Shown in pieces: positions 30,421 through 41,550 of a DNA stretch of 64,000 nt. Origin of the DNA: Micrasema longulum (lineage: Eukaryota; Arthropoda; Insecta; Trichoptera; Brachycentridae); NCBI GenBank assembly GCA_022494885.1, contig JAGVSM010004013.1:164235-228234 (forward strand). Direction: 5' to 3'. The notes under the pieces were generated by a model, which ran no database searches, was not told the origin of the DNA, and saw only the letters and a list, made by a program, of their open reading frames with translations. Each line of letters starts with the position of its first letter. Positions within the stretch are counted from its first letter, which is position 1. The translations under genes and the position numbers were made by a program.

Positions 30421-31019
30421 CGTAAAAAAAAATAGACAGTTCGATGTATCAAATAATTAAGTTATGTGTGTGAAATAGATCTCGAATTTTGCGAACCCGC
30501 GGCTTAATATCGAAATCTTTACCTTCCATCTAATAAAAATTATCCAGGTACGCTGTAATTGGGGTGCCAATTTGTTTTTCTGATGTTAATTTTCTTTTTG
30601 CGGTTTTAAATAAAATGGCGAAATCATATGTTTTCCCTGCTTTTCCCGCGTTTTACTGCAGTGCTTAGAGTTGGCTTCAATATTTTTTTGTCTTTGAATA
30701 ACTATTTATTATTCTTTGCTACATGAAAACTGCAGGATGCCCACCCAAATATTGAAATTATATCGAATGGAATTTATACACTTTTATGATCTCCCAATTT
30801 GGAAACTAATCTTTCGGAAACGATCTATAAATTATAAATTACTCATTAACGTTTTGATTCAATTTAATTACACTCTTAAATCAGCGAGTTATCTAAACAA
30901 TCAAACGCTATCGAACTCTGTGCTATGACGACTCGAGTATTTGCGTCATCTTTTTTAGATCGTTAGCAGACAGCGAGTCAGCGTATCGACTTTTATAAAC
31001 TGTAGACTCTTTCAGATGT
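30421..31019. other. Unassigned sequence
   Basis: 30600-30660 has the small repeat also at 12.8 and 29.2 kb. Nothing else is recognised. Confidence 0.4.
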
Positions 31020-31171
31020 ACACTCCATTTTTTGGCAATCGTCAAGTTCGGACAAAAAATAACGTTCTTCGTGCACTCGCATTTTGACAATCGTCAAGTG
31101 TCGGCGACAAACTAATGCCAATCGTCAAAAATATCTCTCGAGTAGTACTAGATGCTCGACTTTTGACGATG
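31020..31171. repeat. Cluster of CAATCGTCAA motifs
   Basis: CAATCGTCAA occurs at 31036-31045, 31088-31097 and 31119-31128, with an inverted relative TTTTGACGAT at 31161-31170. Spacing is about 52 and 31 bp. It may be a binding-site cluster or decayed tandem repeat. Confidence 0.35.
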
Positions 31172-31995
31172 GTATGTTTTTTAAATTCTTCCATCTGTTA
31201 TCTTTTTATTTTGCCTAAAATCACTCTTAAAATTGTTTATTTTTCTTTAGTAGAATCAATAATAAGATATGGTATAAAGTCGTGGGGACATTCGACTAAA
31301 ACTAATATTAAAATGATCCAGGGTCTACAGTATTCTATAGTTAAGCGAATTGTACCTGCAGATATTTACGAACAAAGAAGTAATAATGATCTCCTGTACA
31401 AAACCATCAAAACTCTGTCTGTTCGAGGACTACTGTGGCTTTGCATCATTTTGGAACAATTTAATAGTAATGCATTCAAGTTTCCTCTCAAACATAAACA
31501 TAATACACGCTTCACGTCTAATGATGGCTCGGTAGTACCAAAAGTATGTAATAAATATGGAAATAGAACTCTCAAATATTTGGTACCTAGATTTTTTTAT
31601 TTATTCCCGAAAGAACTTAAATTTAACTCACATTGTAACAAGAGCAAAATAAGAGAGTGGCTACTCGATCAAGAGTTTATAAATGAATAGTAGCTTAGGT
31701 GTAAATATTTTAATTTTTTCATATATTTTCTTGTATTTAAAAAATAAATTTATATATTATTATTTGTATAAACATGTTTATTCTGATCTTTCCGGCTGTT
31801 AATTTTTATCTGTTATTCATTGTTTTTATAAATGTAAATAATATTATTAAGTCAGTATAAATATAATCTTCACCAACAAGCTACAAAAAGTGGCTTGGTG
31901 GGATTTTAGTTTTAGTAAAAATATAACAAGTGAAATTTTTTTTAAATTGTAAAAATGTATAATTATGCTATTAAATAAAAAATTTTAAAAAAGTT
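31172..31995 (+). mobile_element. LINE I ORF2 C-terminus and 3' UTR
   Basis: The ORF 31115-31690 contains LPKITLKIVYFSLVESIIRY, GIKSWGHSTKTNIKMIQGLQ, YSIVKRIVPADIYEQR and FTSNDGSVVPKVCNKYGNRT then LKYLVPRFF. This is the post-RT region of a Jockey-like LINE (SLVESIIRYGI..WG; LQ..IVK.I). The same family is at 38.5-40.7 kb (SLAESIIRYGITAWG). The 3' UTR has a hairpin CACCAACAAGCTAC/GTGGCTTGGTG (31870-31899). The element is 5'-truncated near 31172. Confidence 0.8.
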
Positions 31996-32280
31996 AATTT
32001 TTATGAAGCAAAATAGCTGAAATTCTTACCTATTTTTACTCTTAAAGATGGGGATCAGGGTTCTGACGCCACTGCGACCTTTTGAGACAGGTCTCCATAC
32101 GTTAATTCTCGCCCTCCGAGTCGAGGTATTTAAAGAACCAGGCTATTTAATGGAATGAATAACCCTCACTTGGCTTTGGCGTAGTTGCATCAGGTCAAAA
32201 GCGAACCTTTGCGAGTAGCCCATCAGTAAATCTTTGATGAACTTCTTTTTTTTCCACTTATTAGGAAATGTATGATAAAA
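31996..32280. other. Unassigned sequence
   Basis: 32060-32240 is less AT-rich (CGCCCTCCGAGTCGAGG) but is not open in any long frame. Confidence 0.35.
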
Positions 32281-32440
32281 ATATTATTATAATTGACTGG
32301 CATTTATTTATTTATTGAAGTACATGTAAATACACAAAAAAACAAGAAGATATACAGGAAACAATAAAAAATCTCACCAAGCTACTTTTTGTTGCTTGAT
32401 CAATCATATTTAATTTTTTTAAATTATTTCCGCAAAATTA
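32281..32440 (-). mobile_element. LINE 3' UTR fragment
   Basis: Starts with a (TTTA)n tail at 32307. It contains TCACCAAGCTACTTTTTG in reverse, related to the LINE I 3' UTR hairpin. Confidence 0.45.
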
Positions 32441-32494
32441 CAGTCAAAGTGAAAACAGTAAGACTTAAAATATTCGGGTTTTTTTAATATTACA

Positions 32495-33075
32495 CAGCGC
32501 ATTTTATTTTTATTTATTAAAAGAAAACAACAGCCATTGTAACAAAAAAAAACAACGTTTACAAATAAACCAAAATTATTGGTCAATTATAGTTTTCTAT
32601 ATATAAGTAAATACAATGCAAATAAAAAAAATAAAAAATAAATCGTACCCGTGAAAAACCACTTCTTATAATTCCACCTGTAAAAATATAACAATAATAA
32701 TGAAAAAGTACATAATAATACGAAAAGTTTTTTTTTTAATCTGTCTTAAAAAAATCATTTCGTCAGCGGATACACTCGGAGTAACCCCAGATCAGCCTTC
32801 CTTCCTTTCTTCTTTCAAACGAGAGAAAATAAATATAATATGAAAGTATACCAAAAAACAATATAGCATGTTAAACATTTTTAAAAAGATACAGTTAGAT
32901 TAAATGATAATTATTATTTGCAATTTAGGTTCTAGCATTTTCTTTACAGTTGTTTAGAGTGAGGAAATATGTGCCGATTTCATAAAAAAAGTTATTATAA
33001 TAATTTAGAATTCTGGGAAAAGATACATTATTATTATTATTTGTGCTCGAAATACCAACATGAAACAATTTCGCT
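32495..33075. repeat. Repeat R, copy 2
   Basis: Same orientation as copy 1: AAAGAAAACAACAGCCATTG, CGTTTACAAATAAACC, ACACTCGGAGTAACCCC, TATAATATGAAAGTATACC, TTCTAGCATTTTCTTTACAG, GAATTCTGGGAAAAGATACA. The 85-aa ORF at 32969-33226 spans its end and is not a gene. Confidence 0.6.
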
Positions 33076-33129
33076 GTCGAGTTGTACGTTGAGGGATACG
33101 CAAAAAATATACTCGTACATCTACTTATT

Positions 33130-33182
33130 TAACGCCCTTAAGGTGATTTTCAGAAAAAGGAAGCAGTATAAATTATCCACAG
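33130..33182 (+). mobile_element. LINE 3' tail hairpin fragment
   Basis: AACGCCCTTAAGGTGATTTT, CAGAAAAAGG, then AAATTATCCA: the CR1/L2-like tail without its body. Confidence 0.5.
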
Positions 33183-33358
33183 AAATAAGAAGAAAACATC
33201 AGTATGAAAACGATCGATTTTTATAAAAGCCTTATATCCTAAAAAGGATGATTTATGCCAAGGGTAAAAATATACTTACCATCGGGAATATGATTGTGTA
33301 AAAACGAAAGAAGCCGAAGAAACCTGGAAATCTATCTCATTTTCTGACAAGAATCTTC

Positions 33359-33570
33359 CTACATAGTGGGATGGAGAGAACTGATGATATATTCATGGGA
33401 TAAGGATATATTATTAAAGAGGAGTTTATACTACATCTGTCTCTTATTGGACAACAGAAAAATATGCAATCTGGAGTCTTGTGGTCCACACCACATTCAC
33501 ACCATGGACTTCCCTCTACATTAATTTTGAACAGATGGCTATTTGTGCTACAGTGACCAACTCGTAACCT
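33359..33570 (-). mobile_element. LINE zinc-knuckle C-terminal remnant
   Basis: The minus strand reads RLRVGHCSTNSHLFKINVEG, SPWCECGVDHKTPDCIFFCC and RDRCSINSSLIISLSHEYII, then a stop. RLR.GHC..NSHL.KI followed by C-E-C-G...C is the end of the RNase H-like/CCHC tail of Jockey/I-type ORF2. A related scrap is at 58082. Confidence 0.75.
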
Positions 33571-33911
33571 AGTATATTAGGATCACTTGTTTATGTATTT
33601 TCCTTTAGTTACATATTTTTTTAAATAAATTTGTTGCATAAATAAGTACATATTTAATACCAGGGAATCTACGAGTATATAATACTAGTGAATTACAAAA
33701 TGAGTACGGAGCGTCCTCTGGTTAGAATATTTTCCATATAACATGGCTCAGCCAGTTCTAAGATGGAGATGTGTTAAAGTAGTTTTATACTAATATAACA
33801 GGAACAAAAAATGCATAGCTAATCAAATGTACGAACTAAATAATCATTATTATATAAATATAAAGTATATATATGTGCTAAGAATACATAATGTTACTTA
33901 AACATAAATAA
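33571..33911. other. AT-rich spacer
   Basis: Nothing is recognised here. Confidence 0.45.
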
Positions 33912-34090
33912 TATAGTTGTGGTCCCGTGGCTAGTATCTCGGACTCACGGCTCAAAAGTCCGTGGTTCGAATTCCACTCTACCTTAATTCCCATTTTCTA
34001 ATAGTGAATTATTTACAACTCGTTGGAAATGGACCTCAAAATTAAATATTTGGGTAAATGATAAGAACACAAACATTTATTTAAAACAAA
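33912..34090 (+). mobile_element. SINE B, best copy
   Basis: The tRNA-like head GGTCCCGTGGCTAGTATCTC, GGACTCACGG, GTCCGTGGTTCGAATTCCAC is followed by CTCTACCTTAATTCCCATTT, TGAATTATTTACAACTCGTT, GGAAATGGACC and ATTTGGGTAAATGATAAGAA. The isotype of the parental tRNA is unclear because the anticodon arm is degenerate. Confidence 0.8.
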
Positions 34091-34137
34091 ACAATTTTTA
34101 AGTTATATAATACATAAGAATATAAATAACATGTGTA

Positions 34138-34543
34138 CCAATGAGGAGCTTCAGCCTTACGGGAAATTGGATAGAAAAATGTTTTCTTGCGCGGGGTAAA
34201 AATTAAATAATTAAATAGTAACGCAAAGTTTCTTGAAAATGTACGGAAAAAATAATGTAAAATATTTTAATAAACGCACTACTTTGAATGACGTCACTGG
34301 TTCATGTGAATCAACCTGTGATCTAAGAGCTATGGAAGATTTCCGGTCCGCTTCTGGACCAATGGGAAGAACTGAATGAGAATAAGCGGAAATGAACCTC
34401 TGACGTTACACGCGGAGTTATTTCAGAAATACAAAACTTTAAAAAATCGTAGCGATGAAAATACGATATGTAAGATTAAAAAAAAAATTGGCTTAGTTTA
34501 ATAGTCTTATTAACAATAAAAAAACCACTGAACTTCCTCATTG
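34138..34543 (-). mobile_element. M1 element, full length
   Basis: Both termini are present: CAATGAGGAGCTTCAGCC at 34138 and CTGAACTTCCTCATTG ending at 34543. Inside are ACGGGAAATTGGATAGAAAA, TTTGAATGACGTCACTGGTT, GATTTCCGGTCCGC and GCGGAGTTATTTCAG. Confidence 0.85.
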
Positions 34544-35067
34544 TAAAAATATAGTTGTTAATATTAAACAGTCTGTTAAAATAAATATATAAAAAAAATG
34601 AGATACTATTTGAATTAAAACAATACATCTTACTGTATTTACAGAAATAAACACGCAAAATATAATGAGTAATTAAAATATAATAATTAGAAGCGTTTAT
34701 TGCCTCTTGAATCAATTAATATTTGGACAACAGTATAAAAATGCATCTCAATAATAGTGATACGCTTAGTACAAATTTAATCATAAAACGGTCCCCAGTT
34801 CAGTGACTCTCGACCTTGGATGCGTTTCCTACGAAAGGCCTTGAATAGGTAATGGTCGTAATGGATCCATATCGCCATTAGGTTTATATTATCATATTTC
34901 GTTGCTTTTGCTTTTCATACTAATTATTATATAATCGATTAGCAACGAAATCAAAATGCCTAAAATCTACTTGGTTGACACATAATTGGAATGAGTGTCA
35001 ATGCTAACGTTGTTACGTTAAAGGTTTTACTTAGAATTAGAAAAGTTACTTTACTTATGAACGTAAA
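34544..35067. other. AT-rich spacer
   Basis: 34800-34870 is less AT-rich but unassigned. Confidence 0.4.
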
Positions 35068-35185
35068 AAATTATTGCAACAGAGAAAGAAATCATTTTTT
35101 GAGGGAGAAGGGAGAATATAGAAGTTTAAGCATTTACAGGGCTAATGATCTGTCATTGGCTGGTTTAAGTGGCCACTTTTTATAC
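35068..35185 (+). mobile_element. S2 repeat fragment
   Basis: TTGCAACAGAGAAAGAAATC, AAGCATTTACAGGGCTAATG, ATCTGTCATTGGCTGGTTTA and AGTGGCCAC match S2. The ORFs through it are shadows. Confidence 0.65.
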
Positions 35186-35234
35186 CCTTCTAAAAGTATT
35201 TTCCGTATCTGTTCCAATACATGAAAGTGCTGGA

Positions 35235-35605
35235 TATGAGACTACACTTTCACACTTCTGGTCGAATAATTCGCGGACGCCTAGGTGGGTAAAATATGGT
35301 GGGACAGGCAACTGTTCCTGTGGTATGCTCATTCAGTTGGGACTGTGCTTCCTTCCGAGCGGAACGCACACGTTCTTTTGTTTTGTCCTTCCCTTACGGG
35401 GGTGGTATTCGGATCCTCTGCCTCTGACCACCCAGGGAGTCCTTCTTTATCCAAAGTCGTTCTCTTATTGTAAATATCCGTGTTTTTACTTATGTTTTGT
35501 GTAAGTTATGTTTGTTATGTTACTATAATTTTAAGAAAATGTTTTTGTATATTTGGATACGTTTATTTATGTAAATTTTTTGTGAACATAATTTTTAAAT
35601 AAAAA
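35235..35605 (+). mobile_element. Possible LINE 3' end with zinc-knuckle-like motif
   Basis: Two overlapping frames give GTGNCSCGM and, after a frame change, ERNAHVLLFCPSLTG, which together resemble the C-x-C-x(n)-H-x4-C tail of LINE ORF2. The segment ends in poly(A) (AAATAAAAAAAAAAC near 35600). The start (CACACTTCTGGTCGAATAAT) resembles LINE G. The 111-aa ORF spanning it looks like a frameshifted remnant. Confidence 0.35.
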
Positions 35606-35865
35606 AAAAACAGAGGCATTGAGGGGATCCTGAGGGGTGGGGATGACGTTTTGGCTTCTGTCCATACGTCCTCCTCCCCCCTCCTTAATCTGCATATAGT
35701 TTGTATTCCTTAGGAATATTTATAATAATTTTCCTCTATGCGCAGCTGACAGAGAGTCCCCCAGGACTCTATAACAGCTGCGGGTGGATAGTGGGATTAA
35801 GGGTCTCCCCTCAATGGTCGAGTAATTATTAGACATTTAGTCTTTAAAACGAATTCAGGTATGTG
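35606..35865. other. Unassigned, less AT-rich
   Basis: Contains GGATCCTGAGGGGTGGGGAT, CTCCTCCCCCCTCC and CAGCTGACAGAGAGTCCCCC. No frame is open for long, and no relative is present in the window. Confidence 0.3.
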
Positions 35866-36670
35866 GTGGATGCTTTCAATGGTCGAATAATAAGGAGAGA
35901 TCTCAGTTAAATGTTCGTAAGAGGTTTTCCTAGGGCACGAATGATAAACTTCAGCCCTACGGGAAATTGGATACAAAAAACGTTTTCTTGCACGCGGTAA
36001 AATTAGAGCATTAAATTGTACGGCAAAATATCTTGAAAATGTAAGAAAAAAATATTTTAAAATATTTAAATAAAAACTTACTACTTTGAACGACGTCGCT
36101 GGTTCATATGAACCAACCAATGATAAGAGAGCTGTGAAGGATATCCGGTTTGCTAACCGTAAACGAACCATTCGGGAGAACTGACAGAGAAGAACCTCTG
36201 AGGTCACACGCGGAGTTATTTCAGCAATACAAAACTTTAAAAAATCATAGCGCTAATAATACGACATTCATTTTTTTTTGTTGCTTTTAATAGTCTATTG
36301 ACAAAATTTGTTTATTAAAAATAAAACACTGAACTGGGCTAAAACTATTTTAATGAGAGGAGTTAAGGACTGGATTTTCCTTAGCGGGAAGGAATTGAGT
36401 TGGAAACTCCTTGATGATTTTTCGAATATATGACCTTTCCTTTTTCTCTTTTCTTTTAAATGTAAACCAAATCCTTGATTTTGCTGTTTACCATATCATG
36501 TCCCATAATTATTATTATTTTTTAATTATTATTATGTTTCTGACCGTATATAATATTTGTGGTGATATACTCGTATGTCGGTGGTAACTAATTATTGTCC
36601 CAACTCAACATAATATTACTTGATCCCATAGAGTTAGAACTTATGTCTCAAAAGTTGTGTAATAAACTTT
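35866..36670 (+). mobile_element. LINE G fragment, copy 3, interrupted by M1
   Basis: The left piece (35866-35945: TTTCAATGGTCGAATAATAA, GGAGAGATCTCAGTTAAATG, TTCGTAAGAGGTTTTCC) and right piece (36340-36670: GGAGTTAAGGACTGGATTTT, GGTGATATACTCGTATG, CCCATAGAGTTAGAACTTAT) match copy 2. About 130 bp that lie between them in copy 2 are missing, so M1 insertion was accompanied or followed by a deletion. Confidence 0.65.
35946..36336 (-). mobile_element. M1 element inside LINE G
   Basis: Left end AAACTTCAGCCCTACGGGAA, then CTTACTACTTTGAACGACG, GATATCCGGTTTGC and GAGGTCACACGCGGAGTTAT, ending AACACTGAACTGGGC, where the outer terminus is eroded. The 136-aa minus ORF here is M1 sequence and not a gene. 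Confidence 0.75.
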
Positions 36671-38486
36671 TTATAAGTCAATTTAAATCTTAACTAGGAT
36701 TTTTTTAATTACAGGTAGGTATTTACTATTAAGGATTTTATTTTATTTGGTTTAAAGTTAATATTGGATTTAAAAGTAACTAGACATTTTCTGGGCTGGC
36801 ATTTTTTGTTCGAAAGAATTTGGTTTAGCTATGTATGTGTCGTTTAATGGAAGAAGAATGATATATTATTTGAAAAATAATGTAAGGCGTTTTGTTGTAG
36901 GTATGAATAATTTCAGTAATTTTTCTGAAATAAATTTAGGATAATTTTTATAAAATATATACCTATTAAATTATTAATATATTTATTATGTATATTTGAA
37001 AACCTCTTTCTGCGAACGTCCAGTGATGTCAAGTCAAAGTTAAATACAGTATATTTTTCACCTATTTTTTTTGTTATTTTCAATTATGTTTTAGTTGTGA
37101 CAAAATCGGGGCTGTTTTTTTAAAGCTTCATTCCAACAAATAACATATAATATTACAAAAATATTAATTTCGTGCTGTACCATTTCATTCATAACTAAAT
37201 GGTTAAATATATTCATTTAATATACACGTGACGCTCTGCCTTTTCCCTTATAATAAAAACAGAAATATTTCATAGAAATAAACACTTCAAATGTAAATAA
37301 ATGTAAACTAAAAAAAAAGTATGCAAATATATTATATACTATATTCATATTGTAACACAGCAGTTTGATACAAAGAACATGCTTATAGATATTTTAAAAA
37401 ACAACGTATGCATATAAAAATGAAGTATGTCTTTAAATACAATAGACTGAGCAAAAAAAAAGTGCTTAACTTTCTAACTTTTGAATAATGCTTTATGCCT
37501 ATATTGCTAATATACTACCAGCATCTTTATCTCTATTTAAATCCCTAGTACCAAGGGGTTACATTTCTTTTACTCGATTTTTCTACAGTACTCACCAGGA
37601 CGATAGTGTAAGTACTTTTGTCATTGCTGTGGGTAACCGAGGCCCTTGATTAATTAAAGATTTTGTGAGTAATAAAGAACACGAGTTAAAGTAATCTATT
37701 TATCAAGTTTCCCCTCCAAATAACGCCAATAGAGTAGAGTGAACTGAAGGGCCCACATCTCTGACAAATAATTACAAATACAGTCACTTTGGAATCATCA
37801 AACTAATCCTGGTTCGTTGAGGATCAAATTAATTTTACTTTCTATTTTTTTCTGCTTATGTTTCTAAGTTTTATAACAATAATAAAATACACATGTTAAT
37901 ACAATGTAAGAATAAAAACGTAAAGTATTAAAACATATTCCTCCCGATTAACTATTAAATAGTAGTTGGTCATCTGGTGCTCAGACATTAGTTTTTATTA
38001 AGATTCAAATAAAAGAGTACAGACATAATATTGTAAACATATAAAATAATGAACATCTATTTTTTTTGTTATTATTACTTTTAAAAAAATAAAAAAATAA
38101 CAGTATCAATTGAGAAGAAGAAAATAACCCGACAAAACCTTTAAAAATACTTATTTCTTTAAAAAGTAGAAAAATAGAGAAAAAAAATACAATTAAATTA
38201 AAGAATAAATGAATATATTTGAAACTTTCGAGGTAAAATGTGAAAGTGGGTGCTCATAAATGCAACTAAAACAAGATAAAAAACAAAAATAAAACGAAAT
38301 GAAAAAAATGTATCTACAAAACAAAAATTAAAACTACCTATTAAAATTAAGATCTAAAATACGTTAAAAAAAATAAGAAAAGAAAAAGTTAAGAAGAAAA
38401 TCGTTAAAATGTATTTAACGAGATATAAAAATTCTGAGTTTCTAAGTGAAATTTCACATAAATAATAAATCAGTATGGAAACGTTA
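36671..38486. other. Long AT-rich tract without recognised genes
   Basis: 1.8 kb with no named repeat and no ORF above chance. 37540-37680 is slightly GC-richer and holds an acceptor-like TTTTTCTACAG and a GTAAGT 19 bp apart. Confidence 0.45.
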
Positions 38487-38744
38487 TGTCTTCTAACCAC
38501 TTAATAAAAGCATAATTTTATTTTTTATTGTGACATGTTTTTAAGTCAAGACGCAGCATATTAATTATTTTTGGAACAATATAATCCAACGTACGCTGTC
38601 CATATTTATTTTTAAATTTTGGTACTACTAGACAATCAACAGATGTAAATCGTGTTAGATAGCTGTGTTCTAATTTATTTTTAAACACTGAGCTAAACAT
38701 CTGTTAGATTATAATTTTGCTCCATAAAATACCCTTAATTATTA

Positions 38745-39285
38745 TTATTATTATATTTGGATAATATCTATAGCGCCGTTTTTGTGAAAATCACCTCAAG
38801 GGCGCTGTTCAATAAATAAATATCCCACCACGTCTTGCAGCTACAGAGCGCATGGACGGTTGGGATTCTTGTTCCTCGTCTCCAACTATGATATACAGGA
38901 GCTAGATTACAGCACGTCTTGCAGCTACAGAGCGCATAGACAATGAGAAATCTAGCCCCTATTTCCATTTTTTATTTGACAATAAAGTTTAGAGATTTCG
39001 TGATATTTAAAAAAATAAATAAAAAACAAATTTATAAAAATAGAAGTTAGATTACAACAAGTCTTGCAGCTACTAAGCGCATGGACGGTTGGAATTCTAG
39101 ACCTCATTTACTAAATTAGGATATTTGATAGTTGATAATATTTACCTATTGAAGCTAGATTACTAATCGTCTTGCAGCTATAAAGTGCATGGACGAGTGA
39201 AATTCTGGCACCTTAGAATTATCAATAAATTTACAAAAACAAACATTGGGCATAATAGTAAATTTGTTAAGTGTTCGTGCTAAAA
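38745..39285 (-). repeat. Element Q, copy 2, inside LINE I
   Basis: Monomers begin at about 38833, 38915, 39057 and 39169 (CGTCTTGCAGCTACAGAGCG type), spaced 82, 142 and 112 bp, against 98, 146 and 105 bp in copy 1. The 3' tail hairpin is at 38768-38813 (GCGCCCTTGAGGTGATTTTC on the minus strand), followed outward by TTGGATAATA and a (TAA)n-like tail at 38738-38756. The tail shows the element moved by a retrotransposition-type process. Confidence 0.65.
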
Positions 39286-39639
39286 AGTAAACAATTAAAA
39301 ACTAAACAGAGAAAGCATTTTAAAACTATGAATAACAACAGATAAAAGTATCCAAAGGGTAGCTTTCATAGATTTTGGGTAGTCACTAGTCACTGTCGCA
39401 GTATCGCACATGTGCAAACACATGTTTTTGCTAAATTCCCAGAAAATGGTCCGGTCCACGTGTAGTTGCCGGAGGGGGGAAAGAAGCCTATTGTTCCAAC
39501 GACTTTGTGACCATTTTAGTCTGTATTATTTCGTTTTACAATGAGTATGAAATTCCCGCTCAATTTTTTTTTTTTGCATTATTAACGACAAAACGTGAGG
39601 ATTGACGTATTATTTTGTATGTACGAGTATATTGGAAAG
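39286..39639. other. Unassigned sequence between Q and LINE I
   Basis: 39410-39500 is GC-richer (GGTCCGGTCCACGTGTAGTT). It may be the 5' part of Q or another insert. Confidence 0.3.
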
Positions 39640-40700
39640 ATCATTTTAAATCTTAACTGGTAAAACGTGTGATTCTTTATACATGAATGAAGTATTATGT
39701 CTCTGATTGTATACATAAGTTGGTGCAATCAATTTGACAAGAGCATTTTGAACATTTGTTGCATAATAATGTCCCCAGGCGGTGATCCCGTATCTTATTA
39801 TGGATTCGGCCAGAGACAAATGTACTAATCTTAGCGTGGTGAGAGGAACTAAAAACTTCAATTTGTGTAGCTGGCTAACTACGGATCTTAACCGTTTGAA
39901 TGTTTTTTATAACATGTATATTCCACTTAAAAAAGCAATCAATACTTACACCTAAATAAACATATTCATCTTCAATGTCTAATTTATCACATAAGCAAAT
40001 TCTATCAAAGTGAGAGTTTTGAAGGCATTCAAAATTGTGAGATTTTACAATAAGTCTAGTAACATATTTATTTTGGCGCGTGGCGATCTAACATACATTA
40101 ATTAACTTTTTTGGCATTTATAAAGAGACCTGCATTCTGGCACCAAATTTGTAATATATCAAAGTTCTTCCGCAACATTTCAGTACATTTACTAAGGTCC
40201 CTGTGCAAAACAAATAGAGAAGTATCGTCTTCATATGCAAAGTGTTTAACACGTGAAAAAATATTTTTAAAGAATGAAACATATATTATATTCAATATGG
40301 ATCCTAATATAGAACCCTGGGGCACACCTGCTTAAATATTTCTATTACGGCTTTAAGCACCATGGATACTCACACAGATTGTTCTGTTAGGTAATTTTTA
40401 AAAATATCAATTAATTGTCCTCTTATTCCGATTATATTGAAACATTTTAATGATTTACAATGATCTATAGAATCAAAAGCTTTACAAAAATTAATAAATA
40501 ATATTAAAACATGTTTTCTATTATTTAGTTCATTATTAATGTATTGAGTTTGAGATATTTAGTCAATTTTAATAATACGTATTTTTCGTAAGAAAATTGA
40601 AGAGCAGGTAAAATACTAATAGCTCTATAATTTCCTAATAATGAATGCTTGAATATTGTCGTGGATTGTTGTGACATTATGACAGATGACGAAGTGTCTG

Positions 40701-41061
40701 GCCCTCGTGACATTATTTGAATGATGCGACTGTCGCAAGTTGTGATAATACATATTTGTGCGTGTTGCAAGAGTTATTGGTGCATTTGTGGGCGTGAAAT
40801 CGCAGCTGAAGGCTTCCGGAGTACGAATAACAATTATAACACCGAGTTTATTAATTGCTAATTTCTATCACCGACTTGCCACTTGCCACCCGCGCATAAA
40901 CAGAAAGTATTTATTTATCTCCGGATGTCACATTCCTTTAATAATAACGACCAATGTTTTATCGTGTGACAGTTTTATTTTGTCAATAGTACCTATACCG
41001 GGCACTGTACTGTATAAAATACTTACAAAAACAAACAAACCATCATGCCGTTCCCCGTAAA
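40701..41061. other. Unassigned sequence
   Basis: A 100-aa plus ORF (40758-41060) has no recognised motif. Confidence 0.35.
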
Positions 41062-41550
41062 ATAGATTCAATTCAATTAATTTATTTTAAATATAGCATA
41101 TACATTACAAAAATATATTCAATACGTACATATTATAAAAAAGAAAAAAATACACGAAAGAGACTCATGTCAAAGTAGTAGAAGAATCCTGCTCCGGAAA
41201 ACCCCTTCGGATACATGGAACAGATCAATATCCAGAGCGATGTTGTTCACCATAGCGGTAGCCCTTCCAACAGGCATAAATAACCATAGGCAGGTTGGTC
41301 CTGAATATCGGAATATGAAACAATCTGTGCTGACGCTGTCTTAGGTAATTATCAGGAACATACGAACCAATGCTCCTCATAATTTCAGAATTATCGATCA
41401 TACCGCGCAACAATCGATAAAAATGTGTAGTCAAATACACATTCCTTCTAGTCTCTAAACTGTTGTAGCCAAGCATACCCTGGAGAAACTCGGTCGGGTA
41501 GAGCCAAGGATAATACCCGCACTCTCTCATGTAGAGATATCTCAGAAACT
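41062..41550 (-). mobile_element. LINE K fragment, copy 3
   Basis: The minus ORF reads GYYPWLYPTEFLQGMLGYNS, LETRRNVYLTTHFYRLLRGM and FRTNLPMVIYACWKGYRYGE, nearly identical to 14.1 kb where they overlap. The 3' end TTCAATTCAATTAATTTATT is shared, so the copies are young. It is 5'-truncated at about 41550. Confidence 0.85.

Larger units (their letters stand above)
38487..40700 (-). mobile_element. LINE I with RT motifs, interrupted by element Q
   Basis: Minus-strand order: NYRAISILPALQFSYEKYVL (40650-40590), LILFINFCKAFDSIDHCKSL (about 40510-40450), MPQGSILGSILNIIYVSFF and HFAYEDDTSLFVLH (40325-40200, the catalytic box being YEDD instead of the usual YADD), then LAESIIRYGITAWGHYYATN (39830-39740). 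After an interruption it resumes with YLTRFTSVDCLVVPKFKNKY then GQRTLDYIVP (38665-38570). Frameshifts and stops separate the blocks. The C-terminal blocks match the LINE I copy at 31.2 kb. The gap between 39640 and 38705 contains element Q and unassigned sequence. Confidence 0.8.

Noticed and set aside
27030..33075. LTR retrotransposon bounded by repeat R
   Set aside because: No gag or pol, no primer binding site and no TG..CA ends seen; the interior is mixed LINE and SINE debris.
35797..36207. 136-aa minus-strand ORF as a gene
   Set aside because: It lies almost wholly in an M1 element, and similar translations appear in other M1 copies (for example 52981-53196).
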